From positions 1 to 13,625 of the forward strand of contig JBCCRH010000127.1 of NCBI GenBank assembly GCA_039208045.1: a stretch of 13,625 nucleotides of DNA. The letters run 5' to 3'. Source of the stretch: JBCCRH01 sp039208045 (lineage in GTDB: Bacteria; Bacteroidota; Bacteroidia; Chitinophagales; Saprospiraceae). The notes under the pieces were generated by a model, which saw nothing but the letters and a program-made list of their open reading frames with translations, made no database searches and was not told the DNA's origin. Both the position numbers and the translations under genes were made by a program. This document shows, in pieces, positions 6,476 through 13,603 of the stretch (position 1 is its first letter; each line of letters opens with the position of its first letter).

Positions 6476-7240
6476 ATGACTGTAGAAGATCAATTAGTAG
6501 ACTATATAGCTGGGAATTTGCCCCCCGAGGCAGCTAAAAAAGTAGCAACTGCCCTGGAAAATGATCCTGTACTACAGCAGGAGATGGAGGCGCTACGTGT
6601 GGTAATGACCGCCATAGATGAGGCGAAGCTAGAGGAAGTGCCTGGGAAAGTGAAGAACAATTTCTATGCTTTCTTAGAGGAAGAACAAGCAGCTCAGCTT
6701 CACAAAGTAGTGCCTATGCGGCGTAGGTGGTATGAATGGGCTGCAGCGGCCGCAGTAGCTTTGGTACTATTGGGAACGAGCATGGGACTACTGTGGCAAA
6801 ATAATCAGCAGCAGCAGGCACAAATTGATGTATTGTTGGCAGAAGTAGAACAGACGCAGAAATTGCTGATCCTATCGATGCTAGAGCAGCCTTCAGCAAG
6901 TGAGCGGATCAAAGCTGTAAATACGGTGCCAGCTAAAGTTGCTGATCCACAAATCATTGGAGCGCTTATTCAACGCTTGGAAGAGGATGATAACGTAAAC
7001 GTGCAGCTTAAAGCAGCAGAAGCACTTGCTAATTTTACCAATCAAGAATACGTAGTGGCAGCCTTGACTACAGCCCTAGGGCGAGAAAGTCAGCCAGAAT
7101 TGCAAATTGCACTGATAGATATATTGGTAGAAATTGGAGCAAAAGGGGCATTCAAGACGCTAGAAGAACTCACGGAAAAAGAGGATGTGATTGATGTAGT
7201 AAAGGCAAAAGCCGCAGACGGAATGGGACAACTTATCTAA
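6476..7240 (+). CDS. Membrane anti-sigma-like protein with HEAT-repeat C-terminal domain
   Basis: A 254-residue protein encoded one base after the sigma factor. Residues 1-75 are an acidic helical region (DQLVDYIAGNLPPEAAKKV...) with the layout of an anti-sigma domain but without the His/Cys residues of zinc-binding types. A positive stretch (MRRRW, 81-85) precedes one transmembrane segment at about 87-107, which fits an N-in, C-out topology. Residues ~108-136 (QNNQQQQAQIDVLLAEVEQTQ) look like a coiled coil. Residues ~140-254 are helical pairs of HEAT type (VKAAEALANF-like units; 'VNVQLKAAEALANF', 'PELQIALIDILVEIG'). By position and topology I infer that it holds the sigma factor at the membrane and that the HEAT region receives a periplasmic signal. 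The anti-sigma role is inferred from context, since the N-terminal match is weak. I see no protease cleavage site. Confidence 0.75.
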   Translation: MTVEDQLVDYIAGNLPPEAAKKVATALENDPVLQQEMEALRVVMTAIDEAKLEEVPGKVKNNFYAFLEEEQAAQLHKVVPMRRRWYEWAAAAAVALVLLGTSMGLLWQNNQQQQAQIDVLLAEVEQTQKLLILSMLEQPSASERIKAVNTVPAKVADPQIIGALIQRLEEDDNVNVQLKAAEALANFTNQEYVVAALTTALGRESQPELQIALIDILVEIGAKGAFKTLEELTEKEDVIDVVKAKAADGMGQLI

Positions 7241-7259
7241 CAAAAAATAAATATAGACA

Positions 7260-8030
7260 ATGATGAATCGTATGCTATTGATCCTGCTACTGACAGGACT
7301 GACCTACTCATGGGCTAGCGCTCAGGGTGGCACACACAAAATTAAGACTTCTGCAAAAAAGGTGGTCTTTTCAGTGGACGACACTGATTTAATAATCGAA
7401 GGGCACAACAGTGCAGAAGTGATTATTACCACTGATGATTATGAAGAGCCACCAGAACGTGCCAAAGGCTTGCGCCCCCTTTATACTACAGGGCAAGATA
7501 ATACAGGTATTGGCTTGGAGGTCAAGGAAACGGGAGGTGTACTCCAGGTCAGCAACGCCTCCAACGAGTCGATGGAGTATGTTATTAAGGTGCCAAAAGG
7601 GATGAATATTCAGGTAGAAGAGTTAAGCTGGCAGAGTGGCGATGTGACCATCAAAAATATAGATGGAGAGATAGAGCTGAAATGTAAAGGTGCTGATATT
7701 GAATTAGAGAATGTGAGTGGCCCCATTGTAGCAAACACCACTTCTGGGGATATAACGGTCGTCTTTTCCAAAGTCAATCAAAATCAGCCTACCTCTATTT
7801 CCAATGTAAGTGGATTTATTGATGTGACGCTACCAGCAGCCACCAAAGCAAACTTCATGCTAAAATCAGTAACTGGCGAAGTCTATACCGATCTCAACTT
7901 AGATTTGGGAGAAAAGAAAGGGCTCCGAAGAACAGGTGGCGGCCAAGCGCTAAAAGGTGCTTTCAATGGCGGTGGAGTAGAGATTAGCCTGAATACCATC
8001 AGTGACGATATCTACTTGCGTAAGCAATAA
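7260..8030 (+). CDS. Exported DUF4097-type beta-repeat protein (first paralogue)
   Basis: A 256-residue exported protein; the adjacent ATG at 7263 is an equally good start. The signal peptide (LLILLLTGLTYSWASA|Q) ends near residue 21. The rest is made of short strand-turn repeats with G-[DE]-[IV] turns: SGDVTIKNIDGEIEL, then ENVSGPIVANTTSGDITV, ISNVSGFIDV, VTGEVYTDL and GGGVEISLNTISDDIYL. This is the DUF4097 style of right-handed beta-helix found in putative adhesins. It lies 19 bp after the anti-sigma-like gene and is homologous to the next gene, most clearly at the C-terminus (K-S-[VI]-[TN]-G-E-[VI]-Y-T-D). It lacks a T9SS sorting domain and a lipobox, so it is probably periplasmic. A role as ligand or sensor partner of the HEAT protein is only inference. 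Confidence 0.82.
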   Translation: MMNRMLLILLLTGLTYSWASAQGGTHKIKTSAKKVVFSVDDTDLIIEGHNSAEVIITTDDYEEPPERAKGLRPLYTTGQDNTGIGLEVKETGGVLQVSNASNESMEYVIKVPKGMNIQVEELSWQSGDVTIKNIDGEIELKCKGADIELENVSGPIVANTTSGDITVVFSKVNQNQPTSISNVSGFIDVTLPAATKANFMLKSVTGEVYTDLNLDLGEKKGLRRTGGGQALKGAFNGGGVEISLNTISDDIYLRKQ

Positions 8031-8072
8031 ATCAATTCCAACCAATTTTAAACGAAATCACCCGACTGAATT

Positions 8073-8783
8073 ATGACTATTGTTCCAAAATTTTTTCATG
8101 CTATTCTAAGCGTAGTGCTTGTCTTTACCCTTTCGATAGGGTGGGGGCAAGCCTCTACTTCCACTACTGAAACCTATGCTATTCCTACCTCTAAGAAGGT
8201 TACATTTAATCTGAAATTTGCAAAACTCATTCAGGTAAAGCAAAGCACAGGCAATACGATCGAGTTAAAAACGACGATTCGATACAGTCATCCAGAACTA
8301 AAAGCCATCCACAATATAGAAGTGAACAAAGCACTGGGAGAGCTAGAAGTAACCGCTGATCATAACCTTGACAACTGGCCGAAAAAGAAGAAATATAACT
8401 GCTGGAATTGTGACAAGCAGCGGTTAGCAAGTGGAGAGTGCTTCTGCCTAGAGATGGACTATGAGCTATTAATTCCAGAAGGAATTGATTTAACCGTTAC
8501 TACGATTAATGGCGATATCGAAACCAAATCCATGAAGGGAGATCTAGAGTTAGACTCTATAAACGGCTTTATCGATTTTACTGCTTCCGCAAAAACTGGT
8601 GCAGACTTGACCTTCAAGTCGATCAACGGAGAAATATACACCGATTTTGAGCTAGACCTAACACAAAATAGCACTAAATATTCCAAGAGAGTCAGCACCC
8701 AAATCAATGGTGGAGGCAGAGATATCAGCTTAAGAACGATCAATGGAAACATCTTTTTCCGCAAAAAAAGCGTCAATCGTTGA
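8073..8783 (+). CDS. Exported DUF4097-type beta-repeat protein with a four-cysteine segment (second paralogue)
   Basis: A 236-residue exported protein with a signal peptide ending about residue 27 (VVLVFTLSIGWGQA). Like the preceding protein it has G-[DE]-[IL] turn repeats (TTINGDIETKSMKGDLELDSINGFIDF, then KSINGEIYTDFELDL and GGGRDISLRTINGNIFFRK). Unlike its neighbour it carries C110-x2-C113 and C123-x-C125 between residues 105 and 126, in a basic segment (NWPKKKKYNCWNCDK). These could form disulfides or a metal site. It starts 42 bp after the first paralogue, and no terminator lies in the gap. Its 3' end overlaps the 3' end of ruvB on the other strand by 11 bp (8773-8783). Its job in the sigma operon is unknown. 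Confidence 0.82.
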   Translation: MTIVPKFFHAILSVVLVFTLSIGWGQASTSTTETYAIPTSKKVTFNLKFAKLIQVKQSTGNTIELKTTIRYSHPELKAIHNIEVNKALGELEVTADHNLDNWPKKKKYNCWNCDKQRLASGECFCLEMDYELLIPEGIDLTVTTINGDIETKSMKGDLELDSINGFIDFTASAKTGADLTFKSINGEIYTDFELDLTQNSTKYSKRVSTQINGGGRDISLRTINGNIFFRKKSVNR

Positions 8784-9810
8784 TCTCAAATAACGTTCCT
8801 GCCCGCCCTGGCGGCACCACACCTAGATGGCGATAAGCTTTTTCGGTAGCTTCTCGCCCTCTGGGCGTCCGCTGAATAAAGCCTTCCATAATGAGGAAGG
8901 GCTCATGCACTTCCTCAATCGTTCCTGACTCTTCACCCACGGCAGTCCCCAAGGTATTAATCCCCACAGGCCCTCCTTTAAATTTATGGATGATGGTAGA
9001 TAGGATTTTATTATCCATCTCATCCAATCCACTTTCGTCCACATTTAGCGCATTCAAGCCGAACTTGGCTATTTCGATGTCAATCGTACCATCGCCTTTG
9101 ATCTGCGCAAAGTCACGAATCCTGCGCAGCAAGGCATTGGCAATACGAGGTGTACCCCTGCTTCTGCGGGCAATTTCGACAGCACCGTCAGGATTGATAG
9201 GCACATTAAGGATTTGTGCAGATCGCTTAATAATCTTGGTGAGCGTAGGCACATCGTAATAGTCTAAATGGCACGTGATGCCAAATCGCGCGCGCATGGG
9301 AGCAGTGAGCAAGCCCATTCTAGTAGTGGCACCCACAAGCGTAAATGGATTGAGCGTAATCTGGATGCTTCGAGCATTGGGGCCACTATCAATCATAATA
9401 TCAATGCGATAGTCTTCCATTGCCGAGTAGAGGTATTCTTCTACAACGGTATTAAGGCGGTGAATTTCGTCTATGAAGAGTACATCGCCATCATCTAAGT
9501 TGGTCAGTAAGCCAGCGAGGTCGCCTGGTTTTTCTAGCACTGGGCCAGAGGTGAGCTTTAGGTTGGTATTTAGCTCATAAGCGATGATATGCGAAAGGGT
9601 AGTCTTACCAAGGCCTGGAGGGCCATGTAGCAGCACGTGATCGAGGGCTTCTTCTCGTTGTTTTGCTGCCGCAATAAATACCTTGAGGTTCTCCACTAGT
9701 TTGGGCTGGCCCGAAAAGTCACCGAGTGCTTTTGGCCGTAAGGACTTCTCTATCTGCTGTTCTTCTGGCGAATAACCAGCCCCACTGGGGTCGATATTAG
9801 GATTTTGCAT
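8773..9810 (-). CDS. ruvB: Holliday junction branch migration ATPase RuvB
   Basis: A 345-residue RuvB, the hexameric ATPase that with RuvA drives branch migration of Holliday junctions during recombinational repair; it acts in the cytoplasm on DNA. Visible features are the N-terminal SLRPKALGDFSGQ, Walker A GPPGLGKTT (63-71), Walker B LFIDEIHR (111-118), sensor 1 GATTR (160-164), the APMRARFG arginine-finger region (170-177), sensor 2 GTPR (219-222), and the C-terminal winged-helix DNA-binding domain (FKGGPVGINTLGTAVGEE, then EPFLIMEGFIQRTPRGR). Length is normal for the family. The start is the only methionine before the conserved region. No ruvA or ruvC is nearby. A small lipoprotein gene lies 36 bp upstream on the same strand, and the gene's 3' end overlaps a convergent gene by 11 bp. 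Confidence 0.98.
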   Translation of the reverse strand: MQNPNIDPSGAGYSPEEQQIEKSLRPKALGDFSGQPKLVENLKVFIAAAKQREEALDHVLLHGPPGLGKTTLSHIIAYELNTNLKLTSGPVLEKPGDLAGLLTNLDDGDVLFIDEIHRLNTVVEEYLYSAMEDYRIDIMIDSGPNARSIQITLNPFTLVGATTRMGLLTAPMRARFGITCHLDYYDVPTLTKIIKRSAQILNVPINPDGAVEIARRSRGTPRIANALLRRIRDFAQIKGDGTIDIEIAKFGLNALNVDESGLDEMDNKILSTIIHKFKGGPVGINTLGTAVGEESGTIEEVHEPFLIMEGFIQRTPRGREATEKAYRHLGVVPPGRAGTLFEIND

Positions 9811-9823
9811 CAGTCACTTTTTG

Positions 9824-9831
9824 CGAAGGTA
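9824..9831 (-). promoter_or_regulatory. Candidate -7 promoter box for ruvB
   Basis: On the minus strand TACCTTCG (9831-9824) matches the Bacteroidota -7 box TAnnTTTG with one mismatch, 13 nt before the ruvB ATG. A near-leaderless mRNA would result. No clear -33 TTTG is seen at the right distance. Two copies of CAAAAAGTG (minus strand, at 9840-9832 and 9823-9815) flank the box with a 17-bp period. Confidence 0.3.
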
Positions 9832-9846
9832 CACTTTTTGAGAACG

Positions 9847-10185
9847 CTATTGAGCGGCACCTACATTGCTTGGAGCTAGCTGCACACAAGTAAGGCGTAT
9901 CATCTTGTCACCACTCATACAAATGGAAACCGCATCTATAACCTCTTCGTAAGAGAAGATAATGGACTGTCCTGCCTGTAGTTCAAAATCACCTAGCGTA
10001 TTAGCTACCGGTAATAGCTGTGTACCATCTTTTAGTTCAATCATGAGTTGGCAGCCATCTAGTTGGCTTAAGTCAATTACTTTGCCAAAAGTGGCGCAAT
10101 TGGTAGTTTCTGAATAAGCAGTTTTGCAGCTAAATAGAGTAGTGAATAGGAGTGTGCTAAATAGCAAGAAAAGTGTTCGAATCAT
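9847..10185 (-). CDS. Small cysteine-rich lipoprotein of unknown function
   Basis: A 112-residue protein when started at the ATG at 10185. A longer frame begins at 10233, but the inner start gives a clean signal peptide, MIRTLFLLFSTLLFTTLFSC, with an LFSC lipobox and lipidated Cys20. The mature part has four further cysteines (C30, C45, C89, C100), probably two disulfides. It is beta-rich: 'GKVIDLSQLDGCQLMIELKDGTQLLPV', then 'AGQSIIFSYE' and 'SICMSGDKMIRLTC'. I recall small Bacteroidota hypothetical proteins with the same DGC...L.DG...P pattern, without known function. It lies 36 bp upstream of ruvB on the same strand, so read-through into ruvB is possible, though the functions look unrelated. 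The shared intergenic region with icd is 128 bp. Confidence 0.7.
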   Translation of the reverse strand: MIRTLFLLFSTLLFTTLFSCKTAYSETTNCATFGKVIDLSQLDGCQLMIELKDGTQLLPVANTLGDFELQAGQSIIFSYEEVIDAVSICMSGDKMIRLTCVQLAPSNVGAAQ

Positions 10186-10233
10186 ACTGAAATTGAGGGA
10201 TTGAAATACGATTAATAAACAAAATAAATTCAT

Positions 10234-10241
10234 TAGCTTTG
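10234..10241 (+). promoter_or_regulatory. Candidate -7 promoter box for icd
   Basis: TAGCTTTG is an exact match to the Bacteroidota -7 consensus TAnnTTTG. It would start transcription near 10248 and leave a leader of about 65 nt before the icd ATG at 10314. A clear -33 TTTG is not visible at the usual distance upstream. Confidence 0.45.
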
Positions 10242-10250
10242 CGCTACTTT

Positions 10251-10289
10251 ATGCGCCCAAATAGTGGCGTATTTTCCTTGTAATACAAG
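10251..10289 (+). promoter_or_regulatory. Structured icd leader: hairpin plus 13-bp palindrome
   Basis: ATGCGCC (10251-10257) and GGCGTAT (10266-10272) form a 7-bp stem with one wobble pair and an 8-base loop, followed by TTT. Immediately after it lies CTTGTA-A-TACAAG (10277-10289), a perfect palindrome with a one-base centre that could be a dimeric regulator site. Both fall inside the expected leader of icd. Function is inferred only from position. Confidence 0.35.
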
Positions 10290-10313
10290 CCTTTAACAAA
10301 ATACTACAATAAA

Positions 10314-11579
10314 ATGAGTGGAACAAAAGTAACGATTGAAAACGGTAAATTAAACGTCCCTAACGATCCTATTATTCCCTTTATTGAAGGAGATGGAATT
10401 GGTCCTGATATTTGGGCCGCTTCAGAGCGTGTTTTTGATGCTGCGGTAGAAAAAGCCTATGGTGGTACTCGCAAAGTGCAGTGGCACGAAGTACTAGCTG
10501 GTCAGAAGGCCTTCGATAGTACAGGAGAGTGGTTGCCCGATGCCACACTAGAAGCGGTAAAAGAATATTTGGTAGCTATAAAAGGCCCCCTGACAACGCC
10601 TGTTGGTGGTGGTATCCGCTCATTGAATGTAGCACTTCGTCAGAAATTAGATTTGTATGCGTGTGTGCGCCCAGTGCGCTATTTCCAGGGGGTTCCTTCA
10701 CCTGTAAAGCGTCCTGACTTAGTGGACATGGTGATTTTCCGTGAAAATACAGAAGATATTTATGCAGGTATTGAATACTTGCATGGTACAGAAGATTTAG
10801 ATAAACTAAAGGATTTCTTGGTAAAGGAAATGGGAGTTACGCAGATTCGTTTCCCTGATACGGTTTCATTGGGTATTAAGCCCGTTTCTGTGGAAGGAAC
10901 AGAGCGTTTGGTTCGTTCCTCTATCGAGTATGCGTTGGACAATAATTTGCCTTCAGTTACTTTGGTACACAAAGGAAACATTATGAAGTTTACCGAAGGT
11001 AAATTCAAAGAGTGGGGGTATGAGTTGGCAGAGCGCGAGTATGGTGATAAAGTATTTACCTGGGCACAGTATGACCGCATTGCAGCTGAACAAGGAAAAG
11101 ACGCGGCCAATGCAGCGCAAAAAGCAGCAATTGCTGGTGGAGCTATATTGATTAAAGATGCTATTGCGGATGCCTTCTTGCAGCAGATTTTAACTCGTCC
11201 CGCAGAATACTCTGTAATTGCTACCCTCAACTTGAATGGCGATTACATCTCTGATGCCTTAGCAGCAAATGTAGGAGGGATCGGTATTGCACCAGGTGCA
11301 AATATTAACTACGAAACGGGTCGCGCTATTTTTGAAGCAACGCATGGTACAGCCCCCAAATATGCAGGCTTAGATAAAGTAAATCCTAGCTCTGTCATTC
11401 TATCTGGAGAGATGATGTTCCGTTATATGGGCTGGAAAGAAGTATCGGCTTTAATTGTGAAAGGAATCGAAGGAGCCATTACTAAAAAGCAGGTCACCTA
11501 TGATTTCCACCGCTTAATGGAGGACGCTACGCTCTTGAGATGCTCTGAGTTTGGTGATGCGATTATTGAGAATATGTAA
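10314..11579 (+). CDS. icd: NADP-dependent isocitrate dehydrogenase
   Basis: A 421-residue enzyme of the E. coli Icd type. It oxidatively decarboxylates isocitrate to 2-oxoglutarate in the TCA cycle in the cytoplasm. Substrate-binding residues sit in GGGIRSLNVALRQ (98-110, with Ser103 equivalent to the E. coli phosphorylation serine 113), R119 and R143. Catalytic Tyr150 (TEDIYAG) and Lys220 (VHKGN) are present, as are the metal-binding aspartates in LNLNGDYISDALAA (D310, D314). ATHGTAPKYAG (342-352) keeps the Lys-Tyr pair (349-350) that in E. coli contacts the NADP 2'-phosphate, so NADP is the likely cofactor. Length is close to the E. coli protein. Codon use looks ordinary. The gene stands alone between its own candidate promoter and a bidirectional terminator. 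Confidence 0.97.
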   Translation: MSGTKVTIENGKLNVPNDPIIPFIEGDGIGPDIWAASERVFDAAVEKAYGGTRKVQWHEVLAGQKAFDSTGEWLPDATLEAVKEYLVAIKGPLTTPVGGGIRSLNVALRQKLDLYACVRPVRYFQGVPSPVKRPDLVDMVIFRENTEDIYAGIEYLHGTEDLDKLKDFLVKEMGVTQIRFPDTVSLGIKPVSVEGTERLVRSSIEYALDNNLPSVTLVHKGNIMKFTEGKFKEWGYELAEREYGDKVFTWAQYDRIAAEQGKDAANAAQKAAIAGGAILIKDAIADAFLQQILTRPAEYSVIATLNLNGDYISDALAANVGGIGIAPGANINYETGRAIFEATHGTAPKYAGLDKVNPSSVILSGEMMFRYMGWKEVSALIVKGIEGAITKKQVTYDFHRLMEDATLLRCSEFGDAIIENM

Positions 11580-11610
11580 TATTGCCTGCCTTAGATAGGT
11601 TGTACAAATA

Positions 11611-11647
11611 AAAAGCCCCAAACTAGAATTTCTAGCTTGGGGCTTTT
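11611..11647. terminator. Bidirectional terminator between icd and the convergent cargo gene
   Basis: AAAAGCCCCAAACTAGAA (11611-11628) and TTCTAGCTTGGGGCTTTT (11630-11647) form an 18-bp stem with a single A-C mismatch. The A-run and T-run at its ends give a U-tract for transcripts from either side. It serves icd on the plus strand and the gene at 11684-13603 on the minus strand. Confidence 0.93.
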
Positions 11648-11683
11648 GTTTTCAGCTTGCTTCAAGCGGTGAATAAAAGCAGA

Positions 11684-13603
11684 TTAGTTAGCTGCCTTTA
11701 CAAACTTCATTGCTTTTACACCAGCTTCTGTCATCAAAGATACAATGTAAGTTCCTGCTGCCAAGTTGCTTACATTTAGTTCTACTTGCTCTTCTTGCAC
11801 ATTATCAAACTCACGTGTTTGAATCACTTTGTTATCCATAGACGTCACTACGATCATGGCAGCAGTAGGCGCCTCCAGTGCCAAATCAATCGTCAAACGA
11901 TCAGTAGTTGGGTTTGGAAAGATATTCATCGCTTCATCTGCAAGGATAGGAGCATTTGCATTTACCATAAAGTCAAGATTCAAGCGAGTGACGGCGTGAG
12001 AATCATTACCAAAACCAGCCAAGAACCACTGAGAAGTAAATACAAAGGTTGTTAGATTTTCATACAAGAATGGAGTTTCTTGTATGGCATGGAAGCCTTG
12101 TGCTGCCTCACCTTCATAATTAATCGTTGCAATTAGCTGATCACCAGGACTTACAGGAATTATAGGTTGGAATGTTGCAGCATCCAAAAGCTCAATCTCA
12201 TTAGGATCAAAGTTACTTGCTCCTTCAGGAAACTCATAAGAATTAAATGCTACCAGGTTAAGCCAATCATCACCTTGAAGCTCAGCAGTGGTCAAACCAG
12301 CTAAACCAGGTCCTAAATCTTCTCTCGCTTTGTACAAAAATCCAGTTACACTCTGCCCAGCGATAGGCCCTGTATCTGCATTTCTAGCATATTCAAAGTA
12401 AAGGGTAGTGACAAAGAAGTCACCCATTTGACTTAGGCAAGGATCTCCTGGCAGAGAATAGTAGCAACCTATTTCAAAGTCGCCACCACCACCTGGCTGA
12501 ACTGCAATGTCAGAGCCATTATCAACAGAGAAAAGGTTATCATCTGTGGCTACAAATAGCCTATCTGTAGCATTATCGCTAGGGTCAAAATCTTCCTCAC
12601 CTGGATTTAGGGTATACACACTATAATTAATATTATAAGAGCCTTCGTCCAGAGGTGATCCATCCTCATTTTCAGGTACCCACAAGCGATCAATCTGAAC
12701 ATTAAGTGCTTCTTGACCAGCAGCGATTGATTCTACCATTACACTATCTTCATAAAGCACTGTCCCTTCACCAGTAGTAACCACTGCTTTCAGAAATACG
12801 TTCTCTCTGTCAGCACTACCGATATTATCGATATCTGCTTGGAAAACGAATGTATCTCTACACAAAAAGGAGCGAGGCTGAGCAAAAGTGGCAGGAGTAT
12901 AGAAAACACTGTCAATGGCAAGATTAAATTGAGGTAATTCCGCTACACGAACATCATCAATCAACCAGAAGTAATAAGAACCAGTAAAGTTAAAGCGGAT
13001 TCGTACATTTGGCTGATTAGCTGCTATGGAAGAAATGTCTAGCAACTCTTCATCAGCAGCAGAAGTTTGAGCATTTACAGCAAGTTCGGTATTTATTTCA
13101 AAGTCTGTCCAAGTAGCACCATCATCATTGCTTACTCCAACATTGAAGGTAGCATCAAACGTACGTGCAAACTGATTGAATAGTAAGACAACACCAGGTA
13201 GCGAACTACAGTCGATAGTTGGAGAAACTAGCGTACCATTATAGCCCACATCACCGGCTGGGATAGGGCCAAGACCTAAGCCATCGATACCACTGCCATC
13301 GTTGTCATAAGCATCACCGTTAAACATCGCACATCCATTAGCAACCGATGGTGATACGATTGGGCCACGCATTCCATTATCCCAAAAACCAGCACCTGTA
13401 ACTTCCCCATCAACAATCAGATCAGCAGCATCACCATCATCTGACCAAGTCCAAATAGCACCCGCAGGAGTGGCTTGTGTTACATCCCAATCAGCGGGAA
13501 TACCACCATCAAATTGCTCTTCGTAGATAACGTTAAGTTCCTCTTGAGCTTGTAGGGCAGCGAGTGAAAAAACAAAGGAGAAAAGTAGAAATAATCTTTT
13601 CAT
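11684..13603 (-). CDS. Secreted adhesin-like protein with T9SS sorting domain
   Basis: A 639-residue exported protein. The signal peptide is MKRLFLLFSFVFSLAALQAQ, cleaved near residue 20. Residues ~25-220 look like a MAM/cleaved-adhesin jelly-roll: 'YEEQFDGGIPADWDV' at the start, 'LVSPTIDCSSLPGVVLLFNQFAR' in the middle, and 'FNFTGSYYFWLIDDVRV' at the end. This is the pattern of ligand-binding domains in many Bacteroidota surface proteins and proteases. Residues ~225-350 are an Ig-like beta domain ('DSVMVESIAAGQEALNVQ', 'NPGEEDFDPSDNATD'). Residues ~360-550 are an unrecognised beta-rich region. Residues 556-639 are a T9SS type A sorting domain (FPNPTTDRLTID, then VKAMKFVKAAN). No catalytic motif is visible, so it is more likely an adhesin or structural protein than an enzyme. 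It is a single gene convergent with icd; only 22 bp of its upstream region is present, too short to judge its promoter. Confidence 0.88.
   Translation of the reverse strand: MKRLFLLFSFVFSLAALQAQEELNVIYEEQFDGGIPADWDVTQATPAGAIWTWSDDGDAADLIVDGEVTGAGFWDNGMRGPIVSPSVANGCAMFNGDAYDNDGSGIDGLGLGPIPAGDVGYNGTLVSPTIDCSSLPGVVLLFNQFARTFDATFNVGVSNDDGATWTDFEINTELAVNAQTSAADEELLDISSIAANQPNVRIRFNFTGSYYFWLIDDVRVAELPQFNLAIDSVFYTPATFAQPRSFLCRDTFVFQADIDNIGSADRENVFLKAVVTTGEGTVLYEDSVMVESIAAGQEALNVQIDRLWVPENEDGSPLDEGSYNINYSVYTLNPGEEDFDPSDNATDRLFVATDDNLFSVDNGSDIAVQPGGGGDFEIGCYYSLPGDPCLSQMGDFFVTTLYFEYARNADTGPIAGQSVTGFLYKAREDLGPGLAGLTTAELQGDDWLNLVAFNSYEFPEGASNFDPNEIELLDAATFQPIIPVSPGDQLIATINYEGEAAQGFHAIQETPFLYENLTTFVFTSQWFLAGFGNDSHAVTRLNLDFMVNANAPILADEAMNIFPNPTTDRLTIDLALEAPTAAMIVVTSMDNKVIQTREFDNVQEEQVELNVSNLAAGTYIVSLMTEAGVKAMKFVKAAN

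Noticed and set aside
8459..8776. 105-codon minus-strand open frame under the second DUF4097 gene
   Set aside because: It is a shadow of a gene with signal peptide and paralogue support; the translation has no recognisable features.
8891..9259. 122-codon plus-strand open frame inside ruvB
   Set aside because: It is antisense to an unambiguous ruvB gene, and the sequence shows no independent features.
10186..10233. Upstream start for the small lipoprotein, adding 16 residues
   Set aside because: The inner ATG at 10185 gives a standard lipoprotein signal peptide with the lipobox at residue 20. The longer version places a second hydrophobic stretch in front and overlaps the icd promoter region.
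10760..11230. 156-codon minus-strand open frame inside icd
   Set aside because: It is antisense to a highly conserved enzyme gene and its length reflects icd codon bias. There is no promoter or domain.
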